Below, in pieces: positions 12,205 to 24,128 of a DNA stretch of 64,000 nucleotides (the first letter of the stretch is position 1; each line of letters starts with the position of its first letter). A model generated the notes under the pieces. The model was not told where the DNA came from. It ran no database searches and saw only the letters and a program-made list of their open reading frames with translations. Source of the stretch: Pipra filicauda (lineage: Eukaryota > Chordata > Aves > Passeriformes > Pipridae); assembly GCF_003945595.2 (NCBI RefSeq), contig NW_024103707.1, positions 310,001-374,000 on the forward strand. Reading direction: 5' to 3'. The position numbers and the translations under genes are program-made.

Positions 12205-13248
12205 AATACATGGTCCCTGAGGGAAAGTATCCACAAGTGCTAAAGTAGCTGGCAGACATCATTGCAAAGACACTCTCAATCATCTTTGCTCAATCGCAGC
12301 AGCTGGGAGAAGTGCCCAAAGACTGGAGGAGAGAAAATGTCATGCCTATCTTCAAGACAGGCAAGAAGGAGGAGCTAGGGAACTACAGGCCAGTCAGCCT
12401 CACTTTGATCCCTGAAAAGGTGATATGATACTGGAAACCATTTTCATCCTGGAAACCATTCCAGGCACTTGAAGGACAAGAAACTCCTCAGGAGTAGTCA
12501 GCCTGGCTTCACTATGGGAAAGTTATGCTTGGCCAGCCTGATAGCATTCTACAGTGAGCTGATTGATGTGTCTGGTAGATGAGGGGAGGGCAGTGGCTAG
12601 TGTCTGCCAGGCCTTCAGTAAGGTCTCTGACACTGTCTCCCATAACAGCCTTATAGCTCAGGGTGGTGCTGTAGGGGCTGGATGGGGAGGTGGATTGAAT
12701 ACTGTCTGAATGGATGGGTCCTGAGAGTGGTGATGAACAGTGCAAAATCTAGTTGGAGGCTGGAAAGTAGCAGTGTACCTCAAGAATCAATACCAGGTGA
12801 GTCCTGCACCTGGTGCCGAACAACATATCACTGTGTGCGAGGGGCCATTCAGCTGGAGAGCAACTTGTCAGAAAATGACTTGGGGGTTTGACACCAATTT
12901 GGACATGAGCCAGCGATGTGCCCTTGTGTCAAAGAAGGCTACCAGTATGCAGTAAGCAAAATACTGCTAGCAGTCTGAGGGAGGTGCTCCTTCCCCTCTA
13001 TCCAGCACTGGTGATCTCTCACCTGAAATTCTGGATCTAGTTCTGGGCTACCTGGTACAAGAGAACTATGGAGTCCAGCAAAGGGCCTCTAAGATGATTA
13101 AGGGACTAAAGCATACCTCCTATGAGGAAAGGCTGAGAGAACTGGGACTGTGCAGTCTGGAGGGATATCATCAACGTGTAGATGTATCTGAAGGGTGAGT
13201 GCAAAGACAAAAGAGCTAGGCTCTTTTCAGTGGTGCCCACTGACAGGA
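12205..13248 (+). mobile_element. CR1 LINE copy, 5' part (truncated, degenerate ORF2)
   Basis: The sequence follows avian CR1 ORF2 in + sense. Its blocks include AAAGACTGGAGGAGAG, GGGAACTACAGGCCAGTCAG (the ...NYRPVS... motif), CACTGTCTCCCATAACA and TATGAGGAAAGGCTGAGAGA. Deletions and stops show it is dead. It is truncated at its 5' end, as most CR1 copies are. It stops at 13248 where a solo LTR was inserted and continues at 13964. Confidence 0.9.
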
Positions 13249-13958
13249 TATCCTGGATGCAGAGAGGGACGGGGCTTAGTGCTGTGTAGGCATGGCTAGG
13301 TTGCTATTCTATACAACCCACATCATCACTGGGGATTATGGTTCCGGGGGAAAGAAAAGGTGACTACACCCCCAGAAATGCACTGTTTTGTCTCCCTGTC
13401 TCCATCCTGAAGGTTGTCGGATCAGCCCTGTGGACCTTGTCCTCTGCTGTTGCTGCCTGTTCTGCCAAGACATGGTTTGGAGATGTGATGCTGAAAAGCG
13501 GCGAATGCGACTCCAAGATGTGGTGCTGAGAAAGGGGTGAAAGTGGCTGAGTCCAATGAAGCTGATGCGGCAGAGCCCGAACCCCAGCACAACGGAATGG
13601 CGGCATGGTGCCATGCAGATGATCTAGCTGTCAGGGTTTTGTCCGTCATTGTTTTCCATCACCTCGGGCTCAGGGATGGGGAGTGCCTGCCATCTTGTCT
13701 TTGTTCTGGCAGCCACGTGGAACTAAGTTGAGGTGGTGAACAGCTTTTGTGTGTAAAGCACCTTCTCTTTTTGTATACTTTTGTTATTAATATTGCTGCT
13801 GTTATAGTGCATTTCTTATTCCATTGCTGTTTGCTTTCAGTAAATTGTTATCTCAACCAATAGTCTCTGCTGTTGCCCCTCTCTTTTCCAGAGGGGGCAG
13901 GGGGAAGGGGAGTGGCTTGTTTGGAGTTTAATTTCCAGCTGGTGTTAAAACCACCACA
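13249..13958 (+). mobile_element. Solo LTR inserted inside the CR1 copy
   Basis: The element starts TATCCTGG (the family's TGTCCTGG with one change) and ends TTAAAACCACCACA. A 5-bp duplication CAGGA lies at 13244-13248 and 13959-13963, and the CR1 sequence reads through cleanly once the insert and one copy are ignored. Its 3' end resembles the ...GTTATCTCAACC... and ...CAGCTGG(G)GTTAAA... ends of avian ERVL-type LTRs. It is in + orientation, opposite to the related LTR at 14650-15232. The several short frames inside are not genes. Confidence 0.88.
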
Positions 13959-13963
13959 CAGGA

Positions 13964-14213
13964 CCAGAGGCAATAGCACAAAGTGAAACACAGGAGGTTC
14001 CCTCTGAACATTAAGAAACACTATTTTCCTGTAAGGGTGACCAAGAACTGTCACAGGTTGCCCAGAGAGGTGCTGGACTCTCCATCCTTGGAGATATTCA
14101 AAAGCTTTCTGGATGTGGTCCTGGGCAATTGGTGCCCCTGCTTGACGAAAGAGGTTGGACCAGATGACCTCCAGAGGTTCTTTCCATTTTCAACCACACT
14201 GTGATTCTGTGAT
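13964..14213 (+). mobile_element. CR1 LINE copy, 3' end
   Basis: This continues the CR1 copy after the LTR. It contains AACACAGGAGGTTCCCTCTG, GGTTGCCCAGAGAGGTGCTG, GAGGTTGGACCAGATGACCT and the terminal GTGATTCTGTGATG octamer tail that marks a complete CR1 3' end. The orientation is +. Confidence 0.93.
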
Positions 14214-14649
14214 GTTAATATTTATTGATTATTATACTGAGTCTGGAATTTACTCTGGAAATATTAAACCTGATAAACCTAGTTTTCCCTCAACTCTGCA
14301 TGCTCACATTCCTTCTCAGGAAAAAAAGTGTTTTGGAACAACTTCTAACAGCAGTGCTGCTCTTGCATAGTTATCAGACTAAGGGCTTGTGACTGACACC
14401 ACTGTATCACACTGTCATTCCACCAGTGTCAGAGGGTCTAGGTATTGCACTGCATAGCTGAGGTACTATTTCACCTGCCCCGGAAGACAGTACTTAGTTT
14501 CTTCAGTCTTTAGAACTAGACACTACCTCTAAACTCCTTACCAAAAAGCTGTACTGCTTGTGCAGACTCTGAAAAATGTGAAGCGTTATAGAAGAGGACA
14601 TTCCTTCTTGGTTTAGCTTGGCTCTTAGATTGTACCATTTAAAGCACTA

Positions 14650-15232
14650 TGCATTAAATTAACCCCAGCCAGCAACTAAGTACCATGCAACTATGCAACC
14701 ATTCTCCCCTCCCTGGCTCAGAGGGGTGGGGGAGGAGAATCAGAAAAAGGTAAAACTTGTGGGTTGAGTTAATAATTAAAATAAAGTAGAATATACTGCT
14801 ACTACTATTAGTTGTAATGAAAAAGGAGATAACAGAAAGAGATGAATAAAACTAAAAAAAAACCCACCCCAAGTGATGTGCAAAACTATTGCTCACCACC
14901 TGCAGACAGATGCCCAGCCAGTCCACAAGGAGTGATCATCCTGTTCTGCCAACTCCCCCCAGTACATATACTGAGCATGACATTCTGTGGTACGGACTAG
15001 CCCTCTGGCCAGTTTGGGTCTGCTGTCCCAGCCACGCTCCCTCTCAGCTTCTTGTGCACCTGCTCAAAGACAGAGCATGAGACACTGAAAAGTCCTTGGC
15101 TTAGGGTAAGCACTACTGAGCAACAACTAAAACAGCAGTGAGTTATCCACATTATTCTCATACTAAAGTCAAACCACAGCACTGTACCAGCTGCTAAGAT
15201 GAAAATCAACTCTATCCGAGCCGAAACCAGAA
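14650..15232 (-). mobile_element. Solo LTR, reverse orientation
   Basis: On + it begins near TGCATTAAATTAACCCCAGC and ends near GCCGAAACCAGAACA, the reverse of the avian TGTCCTGGTTTC... LTR group. Typical blocks are present: AAAACTTGTGGGTTGAGTTA, CCAACTCCCCCCAGTACAT with the minus-strand TATA region, and CAGCTTCTTGTGCACCTGC. The repeat CACTA at 14645-14649 and 15233-15237 is a probable target duplication, although the right terminal CA overlaps it, so the exact end is uncertain by two bases. Confidence 0.85.
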
Positions 15233-15239
15233 CACTAGT

Positions 15240-16204
15240 GTAGATTGATCTATCATGTTTAAGACTTATTTTTGTCAGCCCAAGTAGAATAAACTGGCTA
15301 TAATTTTTTTTCCAAATACATAATTATTGTTATGTCCAGATAAACTAAATAATAAGAAACAGCCTATTGATACATACTGCTAAGGCTAATGGGAGTCTTT
15401 TGGCAGTCATATGCTGGAATAACAAAACTGTTCAGTACAGAGTGAAGCTATGTATTTGAAGAACAGAGGGCTGACAATCAGAATCGTGACAGTATGTGCA
15501 AAATTTAGGAGCTGCTCCCATTCCTGTTGGAATAATGCTAAAAAATCCTGGAGCCTTGAAAGAATGTCAAGTACTTTCTGTGCATCTTTCTCTGTAGATG
15601 TTCAAACACAGATACAGAGTCATGAAATGAAAATAATTTTTGTGCTGTTAAGTAAAAATAATGGTACCACAAGGAAAACGTCCCTCTTGCCTGACTGATT
15701 CCTCTCCCACCAAATAACTGGCTACAATTTCATTAATGTCTCACACTGGTGCATTTCCTGGAATGTTAATGATAGATTTGATGCTAATACAGCTTTGCTT
15801 CTGTTTTTGGTCATTATCCTTTAGAAGTGATCTATGTCTTAGTGACAATTAGTTAATTTTAAATCACTACACATCTGTGTATTTTTTGTTTCTCCTTTCC
15901 CCACACTCCTTTGTCCTCCCTAGTCTCCCTCTGGTTCTGCTGGTGACAAGGCTAAACCCCGTCTTTTCTAAACACTAACAATTGTGGAGGAAGTAGGAGG
16001 GGGACTGAACAGTTAATGAAACTCTTCCATTATTATTTTCTTAAATAATGATGGATCATCAGTGCTTGCCTGCCCCTCTCATAAATAAAAACCACATTTA
16101 CTACTTTCTTTAAAAATATATCCTTTTCATTGCAGGTACTGCAGTAGATCAGGTTTGTTGTAATGAGTTCCCTGAATTAGCAATTAATGGAAGTTGAAAG
16201 AATT
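15240..16204. other. Unique sequence between two LTRs
   Basis: No gene or recognised repeat is visible. The open frames here are short and unsupported. Confidence 0.5.
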
Positions 16205-16209
16205 TGACA

Positions 16210-17256
16210 TGTGTCATAGGTTGAGATTGGCCCCCCCTGAGAGTTGGGGGCTCAGAGGTGATTGGGTGCCAGGGCAGTGTTCTCTGGAAGGCCAATCACC
16301 GCTTGCTTTGTTCACTCCTGTGAAAAATCATACATACACAGCACCGGAAGCTGTTGGCATTCTATCTGTTGGTGTCTGCTGTGTGTAGGTGTAGAAGGCC
16401 GGGGGGGAAGGGGAGATCTGCGGCCCCACCAACTCTGTCTAGGTCAGAGTTGGAGGCAGCATTGGAGTGAGTGTTTGTGAGGGACATGACTCACAAAACA
16501 ACTGGTAAGCGGGAGAGAGAGAGAGAGAGGCAGGCCTTATGGCCAGGCCCTCTTCTTCCCCCCCCTCTTTGCAGCCAGGCTGCAGAAGGGGGCTGTTTTT
16601 CCCTCTCACTGTTTAGTGGGAGTGGATGCAAGGCTCAGCATTGAAGCGGAGCCAAAGTGTACGGGCTGAAGCAGCTCGACGCCAGGGAGAAGAATCCCAG
16701 GCGAAATTGGAGATAGGCCAAAGGGCTCGGGAGTTGCCCTACAGAAGTTTGACTGGGGGCAGCTGAAAACTGACTCGGAGGATGCTTGATAAGCTGAATT
16801 ACACTACAGCAGCCTATGAACCGAAGTATGAAAGAGAGAACCACACAACAGAGATGGCACAGAACCAAAGAGAAAGGACTCGGAGCTATCTTGGACTTCA
16901 TGAAGAAGAAAGAATTGCAGCAAACAGCTGAAGGTTGGTAGGGAGTGTTCAGGGGCCCCGAACACTCCCAGTAGAGAGAGACTAGTTACTTATCAGCCTG
17001 AAAGGCTTTTCCTGGACTAATTAAAGGAGAAGCTTCGAAGGGACTGATAGAAGTATAATATATATACATATATAGTTGCTTTTAGCTTGTATAGTATTTA
17101 TTTGTGTAAAATAAATGTAAATGCTTCCCCTTTCCCCTATAGAAGCCTCTGGCCTGAAAGTTTTATCTTCGGTGTTGGGATAAATTGTGGCAAGAGGTGG
17201 GGGAAGCCTGGAAATTGGATTTTTGGATTTCTAATGTGGCTCAAACTGCCACAACA
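16210..17256 (+). mobile_element. Long solo LTR of about 1.05 kb
   Basis: It starts TGTGTCATAGGTTGAG and ends CAAACTGCCACAACA. Near the 3' end are a TATA-rich stretch (ATAATATATATACATATA, about 17056-17073), AATAAA (17110-17115) and a U5-like tail. A GA microsatellite lies at 16514-16529. Flanking TGACA (16205-16209) and TGTCA (17257-17261) could be an imperfect duplication. ACATG (16207-16211, 17254-17258) is an exact alternative that would shift the ends by two bases. The many frames across it are shadows. No internal genes are attached. Confidence 0.7.
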
Positions 17257-17261
17257 TGTCA

Positions 17262-19379
17262 AGAAGGTCATCACCTTCTGGAACTCACAGATAAAATTCC
17301 CTTCTAATTATGAGCAAATAACCACTGGATACTTTTGCATAGCTGACAAGCTGCCCAGCTGCATTTGAAGAACTGGTAAACCAAGGGGTAGCACATTAAA
17401 GAAAGCTCTAACTTTAGTTATCTAACCAGTAGTATTACCCTCTGTCCTCTTTTAATTCTTGATTCTACTTTGGTTTTCAGAAAACAAATCCTGGTTGTTT
17501 GTTTTTTAAATACCAGAACAAGCAGCAGCACCATATGAAACATCAGCTTGTTAAGTTAAGTTTTATAAACACTATCATATATACCAAATCATACTTAGAA
17601 CATGACAGTAATTAAAAGCAGGGTCAAAGCTCTAAAGCAATGGAAATGATCAACCCAGTAAGATAGGATTGTGAAAAGTCTTTCAGAAGGTGTTGACATT
17701 TCCACATTTATACCATTTCATTTCAGGTATTTCAAACCTGTCAATAGCCATTCCTATTCTGTCAAAGTAACAATACTGACTTGAGTTTTCTCCTCTTTCT
17801 GCCTTTTATTTGAGCATCAGTCAACAAGGACAAGATGAACTCCTCTTAAAGTGGATGAGCCAGTACAGTGCCAGGTGGGGAGGTTGCTTTTGACTAGCTC
17901 ATACAAATCACCTTCACATGTCATGACTCCAGTTTGGGATATTTCCAAAATATATCTATATATACAGCTTATTAGTCATAATTTGTGACTTCTCAAGGAA
18001 AAGCTTACATGACAATATCAGAACCACAAGTTATCTAAGACTTCCCGTACAATGACCCTTTCTCCCTTAATCTCTCACCCTACAGAAATAACTCACTTGT
18101 ACATTCAGACTCTTTGAACACAGAGTTCAGGCAATGGAGGGCAGGAGGAGAAACATGGGAAGATTTATGCAGTTAAATTAAATTAAAAGTCAAAAAACGA
18201 CCCCTCGTAAGTTACTCAATGGATACCTGAACTCATTCATGCACAAGATCAACTCATTTGCTGAAGTAAAATAACATCAGTCTCTTGAAGCTGAGTGCCT
18301 GGCATAATGGGGTCCAAGTACTCAAGTAGAACATCCAAATGGTGCATATAAATATAAAAGACATATTCTTTTGACCTAAATCACAACTTTCTAGATGTTA
18401 TCTCAATACAAATGTTCAGAAATTATTTCTCATCTCTTGTGTTCCTTGAGGAAAACTAAAATTGATGAACTCAGTTTCTCTAAATCTATTTTAAGATACC
18501 TCTCCTAGAACTGAAATTCAAATGTTTGGAAATAGGTGATGAACTCTCCCTGTTGTTCAGTTACAGACATTTTTTACAGCATGACAGGAAGTAAATATGT
18601 CTTGCACTTCTCAGGAGGAATCAGAGTCAGGGAAGCACTAGTTTATACTATGACTTTTGCACTGGAGGAAACTGGGGAACCCAAAGAGAAAACAGCTGAA
18701 AAGTTTTGCCCACAAACCTTTAATTATAGTAGCAAAAGTTATCCAGCCTTATGGCCTTAGGTCCTGGTGGGAGGTACAGACTCAGCACTGTGTGTAAAGC
18801 AGCTGTGCCTTTCCTAGAGGTGGAGATATAAGAATTAAAACATTACAGAACATTTCTACTAACTTAAATTGCCCAGACAGCAAACATTTTTTTCGAGGAA
18901 GGAAACAGAGTCTCTGTCACTAAGCTTACAGTGCCGTGCTTCCATCACATGAGTATCCTTCCCGCCTCTTAACAGTATTCATTCTTTTGCAGGCAGGGAA
19001 AAGAAGGTATCTTAAAAACTTAAGGGAAATAATGTACACCGGCAGGCAGATTACACAAAGAAGCAGGAAATTCCTGTAGGTTCTCTCCTCCTGAAACTGT
19101 GTTCAGTCCTTCTTGAAGTCAACTTTACCCATTTTACTCTCTCAAGTTACTTGGGTACTATCAGCTTGCTATAGTGACAGACTGCTGGAAAGTTTGCTTT
19201 TCTTTTGCCCAAAAGCAGTGCACCTTCCAAAGCAGACTGTTTTGCAAGTTATTAGTTTCGTTGTTATTGTATCCATACCACTCAGTGATCCAAAAGCCCT
19301 CCCACAAGGGGTAGGGAACGCTAAATATCTCCAGCTGGAGACAGCTTTCATCACCGGCTTTCTGATTTGTCGTCGCTCC
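17262..19379. other. Unique sequence upstream of the first CpG island
   Basis: Nothing was recognised. The open frame at 18536-18760 has no splice support. Confidence 0.5.
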
Positions 19380-20050
19380 CCACGGAGGTGGCACGTTGTG
19401 GTCAGCTTGGGAGCCCGACAGCAAAAGGCGATGCGGAGAGGGTGACAGCCAGGGGAGCTCACAGCGGCCGGCGAAGCCCAGCACCGGCCGCGCAGGAGCG
19501 GAGGGCTCATGCCTGCCGGCGACGGGTGAGGAGCGGAGAGAGGGCAGAGCCGTGGGACCACGCTGGAGGCGGAGAACGGCCGGGCGCGCCCCATGGGCGG
19601 CCGGGCCAGCCTGGCGTGCCGCGGGAAGAAGCTGCGTCCCTTGCCCCGTCGCCGCGTGGCGCAAGAAGAGGCCGAGACAATGATTCAGGTACGCAGGCGA
19701 GGAGTGGGTGGCGGGGCGGGTTTTGGCACTGCCGGAGCCCCCGTGACCCCTTGCCAGGCGCCAGCGGCTGCTCTGCTCCGCTCGGGGCGGCGCAGGGTGC
19801 GCGTGGCAGCGCCCGCCTCTCCCCTCGGCGGCGAGGAAAGCCAAAGCGCGGGTTTGCGGGCCGGCGTCTTGGCCACCTCCCTGCGGCCTGCCCGGGGCTT
19901 CCGGCGCCCGGTTTCAGCCCGGCGGAGCCCAAAGCTCCGCTCCCGTGCGCGTACGCGGCAGCTCGCTGTTCCCGCTGCGTGCGGAGCTGGGTCAGAAGCG
20001 TGCTGCTTTCCCGAGACACTGGCCGCAGCTGGCACATGCCAGAGCATGCA
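19380..20050. promoter_or_regulatory. CpG island, probable promoter
   Basis: About 670 bases are strongly G+C-rich with dense CpG, in contrast to the flanks of about 38% G+C. GGGCGG/CCGCCC-type boxes and CGGCG clusters are frequent and there is no TATA box, as in a housekeeping-type promoter. Long open frames occur on both strands here only because stop codons are rare in G+C-rich DNA, so none is taken as a gene except the short + strand exon candidate that ends in a donor at 19689. Transcription could go either way. Confidence 0.75.
19593..19688 (+). CDS. Candidate first coding exon, gene unassigned
   Basis: The frame starts at an ATG (19593, CCCCATGGG) and runs 32 codons to CAG followed by the donor GTACGC (GT at 19689). 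A second in-frame ATG at 19680 (GAGACAATGA, A at -3) would give only MIQ before the junction and has the better context. The exon ends in phase 0, which fits the phase-0 candidate exon at 24851. The longer start gives an Arg/Lys-rich N-terminus, which may merely reflect G+C-rich leader sequence. I do not recognise the protein. Confidence 0.4.
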
Positions 20051-20059
20051 TTCGCCTGC

Positions 20060-23000
20060 CTACTCTTGCAAATGTTCCTGGTTACCTTTTAATATAAACC
20101 TCAATCTCTTTTTTTGGTCTTTTTTTTTCTTTTCTCTTTATTGTTGTTCAAAAATGAGGAAGGGTTGACAATCATAAAGTACATATACCAACTTTTCACG
20201 GGTATGAAAGTTTGATCAACTTTGAATAATTCTGGTTTTAAACCCATTTGATCTCAGTGATTTTATGAATGTGGACAAAACCAGAGAAACTGACAAAATA
20301 GCAGCTTCTCACACAACTGCAAATAGGAATCACCAGAAATCTGTAGAGCATTAGCTGAGAGTCTCAGCACCATGCAACTCGTTCCATAGGCTCATTCAAG
20401 CATCTCTATTTCTGGTTTGCTAAGCAAAATTCTGGACCTTTGAGTTTTCATGCACTACCTTCTGGGTTACCTCTGAAAGCTTGATTCAACAGTGGATTTA
20501 AATTAATTTTAAGCATATGTTTAAATGCTTTTGCTTACTCAGGTCTAGCTATAGCAGTCTTCCTCTCCTCTTGTGTGCTCAAGTAAGCAACTTCTTTCAT
20601 TTCAAATTGTTTCTGAAAACATCCCACCTCTGTTGTAACCTTTTAGGCTTAGTTTCCCAGAAATTCGTGAATAATATACCATACAAGTGGTAAACAGTGG
20701 ATATATGCACTAAATAATCTTTACTGGTTTCAAGCTCCCTTTGATTGTCTCATATGCACTCTATGTGTGAAAATATCTCCATCACTCTTGTGTCTAAAAC
20801 TTCAACCAAGCAGCTTCAAACAGCCATTTTATTATTAAAAAAAAATGCCAAGGAAATATCTAAGTGTGTTTTCCTGCCAGAGTTGTTTTCCTCTGAGGTG
20901 TCAGGCAGCCAGTGGTCTTGTAGCCAAGTGACTTGTTTAAAGGGCTGATTTTTTTTGAAACACATTAAGAAAATGTATTACCCTATATGACTTCCAGTCA
21001 CACTGTGTGGTACCTGTTCACCATGACAGTTTTGCCTCACTGTACTTTGCTTCTTGCTTTTCTTTGTGGCTGCCTGGGGATGCTAATTGAGAGTCTGCTG
21101 CTCAGGTGGCTTTCCACGTAATTAATGTTATTAATATTGTTTAGGAGTAACTCCTTTTAAGCTAAATTTTTACTTCCAAATTTTTTCCTGTTAAGATATC
21201 TTGAAGGGTCAAGTGAACCTGAATATTGAACCTATGTGCAAGAGAACAAACTGAACGACAAGTCCATGAGAACAAGTTCTCTTTATGTGACACTTAAAAG
21301 AGAGGGGGGGAAAGTAACACCAAACAAGAAGATACTGAAATCTGGTAGTTTCCTTACCACCAGTCTATAGGGATGTAGCAGGGGCTGCTGGGGCTAAGCA
21401 GAGCTTCACCACACTCATACAAAGTTATGTGAAATAGATGGTCTGCATTCTTCTCTTATTATATGTTATTATAAATCAAGAGTTTCTTCTCTTAAACCCA
21501 TTGCATTTCATCAGTTTTAAATTAGCATGAGTGGTAGGGGAAGCAGGGCTAGTAATTCTCAAAATATTAGTTATGAGTCCAAAAGGTGGAGTAGTCTAAA
21601 AAGCTGGCATAGACTCCAATTTATGCTGCTATTAAGGAATAGAAAGAGTGAGCAGGATGTATTAACAGTAGTGGCTTTCTTTAAATTTGGAAAATAAAAG
21701 AGGAGGTAATAAGCAATAGCTTAAAAATGAGCTTTCTATATTGCTATTGATCTTTCTTCTACAGCAGCAAGATACATAATATCTATACAATAGGCCATGC
21801 AAATTTCTACCACTGGGTGGTTGAAATAATTGTAATATTAGACATTCTGCCTCAGAATATGCCAGAAGGTCTTAACACAAAGTTGAAGGGAAAATAGTAT
21901 GAATTTGACTCTAGGAAAATGTTCTAAAGACTGAGGAGGTTTGTTTGTTTTGTGTCCTCAAGGGGAATGGTAGATTTTTCTAGTCTGGTTACACTGGACA
22001 AGTATTTTTTCTTGGAATCAATTGAATTAAATTAATTTAAAATTGCCACTAATGCCACAGGTTTGCAGTTATGATATTTGGTTAGGCCTCATCCTTGGGT
22101 GGTTTAACAGCTTACTGTGAGGGGCTACTGTGACCCTGACTGTTGAACCCTGTTTAGTCTGGGCTGGAGTCAGGACTGAATGCAAGGACCAGCCCTGGCT
22201 CAGTTTCTGTACACAATTCTTTCTCAGCAGATCCCAATGTAACCTGCAAACTCATTGTTTTAATATTTACTTTTTAACTATCTCTTTAGACTGTTATTTC
22301 TTCATGTATAATATTGTAGGGAGGTCAAACTCCCTGAACAACATTTAGTGAGGTCAGACTTTTTTAAGAAGCAATTCTTGCAAGTGTTTTTGGTGTTTTT
22401 TTTTTCTTTTCTTTTCTTTTTTTTTCCTTTTCCCCCTTGGAAATTGAGTGTGGGAGATAGGAACTTGTGTGCATATAATTTCTGATAATTTCAGTTCAAG
22501 GACTGGTGTTTTTGCAGCTCATAACATTTTATGACAATAACCACCTGCATTTTGTATTGCTGATAGTCTCTTGAAAGAAGAAAAAGGTATATAAGTACTG
22601 CTGTCCTACATCAGCAAAAAAGCAGAGTGAAAACTGAAGTGCAAAGTAAAGTAAATAAAGTAACTTTTTTGGAGTTGCTTAGCAAATACTTAAAAGACTT
22701 CAGGTTTCCTAATCCTCAATGTAATGCTTTTCTGCTGAAGTTACTTTTTAAGTGATGATTTATTACTTGTGCAAAGCAAGGAAAAAGGAGAGTCCAAGTG
22801 TATCTCTGTGCTGTTTTCTCTTGTACAGTAGGCTTCCATATTGTATCTAGGTATCTGACTCTGTGTGAAAATGTGCAAATGTGAGGATGCTACTGCATAT
22901 CAGAGTGTAGTCACCACTATTACATAGTTCATAATCTCCCTGTAGAATATTCTGACTTCTGCTATTGCTAACTTGTTTGTACAGATGGAAAGAATTGGAA

Positions 23001-23523
23001 GAAAAGTAGTTCTTCCAGGAAGAAAGATTTTAAAGGGTTTATGGCTTGAATAATAAGTGAATAGGAGGTTTGGTTCAAAATGCCCACAGGCTCAGAAGTC
23101 TTTAGCATAATTTCATTGTATTGTGTTTAGCAACAGAAAAGACAGAATAAAACAAGAATCTTTAAAAATAATTTTTTTTTTTTTTGCCAGTGCTAACTCC
23201 TCTTTGCAGATTGTGGGCCAAAAGGATGACAACTGTGGAAGACCCAGCCAGGGGGGGCATTATTAGTCAAATTCTATTCAAGATGCAGATGAATCTTGTG
23301 GGCCAATCACCCTTTTGTTATTAAATGTGTTCTTTCATCTAATGAATACATCCTGGAGGAAAGTGGCATAAGTTTTATTACTTTATATAGACAGGAAATC
23401 CTTTAGACTGTGTATCTTGTTCCCTCTCCATTATTATTATTTAACCAGTCAGGATAATACATGTAATGGTGTCCCTGTTACTAACATTATTTATTACATG
23501 AGAATCTTTGGGAAAATGGAAGT
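20060..23523. other. AT-rich sequence, probably first intron if the exon model is right
   Basis: It begins with T-rich tracts just after the island and contains a T/C-rich run at about 22388-22437. No repeat family or exon was recognised. Confidence 0.45.
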
Positions 23524-23528
23524 CAGCC

Positions 23529-24123
23529 TATGCTGGTTTAAAGGTAAACCAGCAGGGAAATGAACTCAACCCAAAAGAGAGATTATAAGTCAGAATAACA
23601 ATTTAATAAAATAATACAGTAAGTATGATTATACAGACAAACAATTGGTTTTAACCCACAAAACCCAAATGTATAACCCAGCACCCTGGGGCATGAACAG
23701 AGTGGTGTTCGTTGGGCCCCCTGAGTCCAAAGTAAAGGGAGAGGGGGAAAACCTGCTGGTGAGAGTGGTGACTGCAGTCCAGTCGAGGGTGGTGGTTGCA
23801 GTCCAGTCGAGAGTGGTGGTCTGCAGTCTTCCTCTGGATCCCACGAGTGGTTAAAAAAGTCCCAAGACTCCAAGATTATATATCCTCCAGTTCAGGCAGG
23901 AACTCCCTCAGAGTTCGGGGTTCCTCAATGGGCGTGAGGACAAAAAAACACCCTCCTATCTTGCAGGCCTCTTAGCACCTGAGGAGTCAGGCTCTATGGG
24001 CAGATGGTGTAAATGGTCTATTGATAACAGTTTCTGGGAAATGGCAGGGAAGGCTATAGAATACACAGTTTTGGGTTACACCCATCCAGTGATGAACTGG
24101 TCCTAGCTGTCCTAACTAGGATA
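23529..24123 (-). mobile_element. Solo LTR of the provirus family
   Basis: It aligns end to end with the LTRs of the provirus at 32323-38978 and has the same orientation. On + it starts TATGCTGGTTTAAAGG and ends CTAACTAGGATA. It shares GGAGA/GAGAGATTATAAGTCAG, ACCCTGGGGCATGAACA and the minus-strand TATA region ATTATATATCC (about 23874). The exact 5-bp duplication CAGCC flanks it (23524-23528 and 24124-24128). Both terminal dinucleotides have mutated, and it is clearly more diverged than the two proviral LTRs, so it is an older insertion reduced to one LTR. Confidence 0.93.
23765..23828. repeat. 24-bp tandem repeat in the U3 of the solo LTR
   Basis: Two full units (23765-23788 and 23789-23812) share GTGGTG...TGCAGTCCAGTCGAG, with a third partial unit after them. 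The proviral LTRs have more diverged units at the equivalent place and differ there by a 7-base indel. Repeats in this part of an LTR often act as enhancers; that role is inferred. Confidence 0.85.
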
Positions 24124-24128
24124 CAGCC

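Noticed and set aside
12512..12955. Short open frames between 12.5 and 13.0 kb
   Set aside because: They are fragments of the degenerate CR1 ORF2 or its antisense, not separate genes.
13336..13731. Overlapping frames of 63-92 codons on both strands
   Set aside because: They lie within the solo LTR inserted in CR1 and have no supporting motif.
19161..19844. 227-codon minus-strand frame over the first CpG island
   Set aside because: Stop codons are rare in G+C-rich DNA. The composition is Ala/Pro/Arg/Gly-rich low complexity, and equally long frames exist on the opposite strand.
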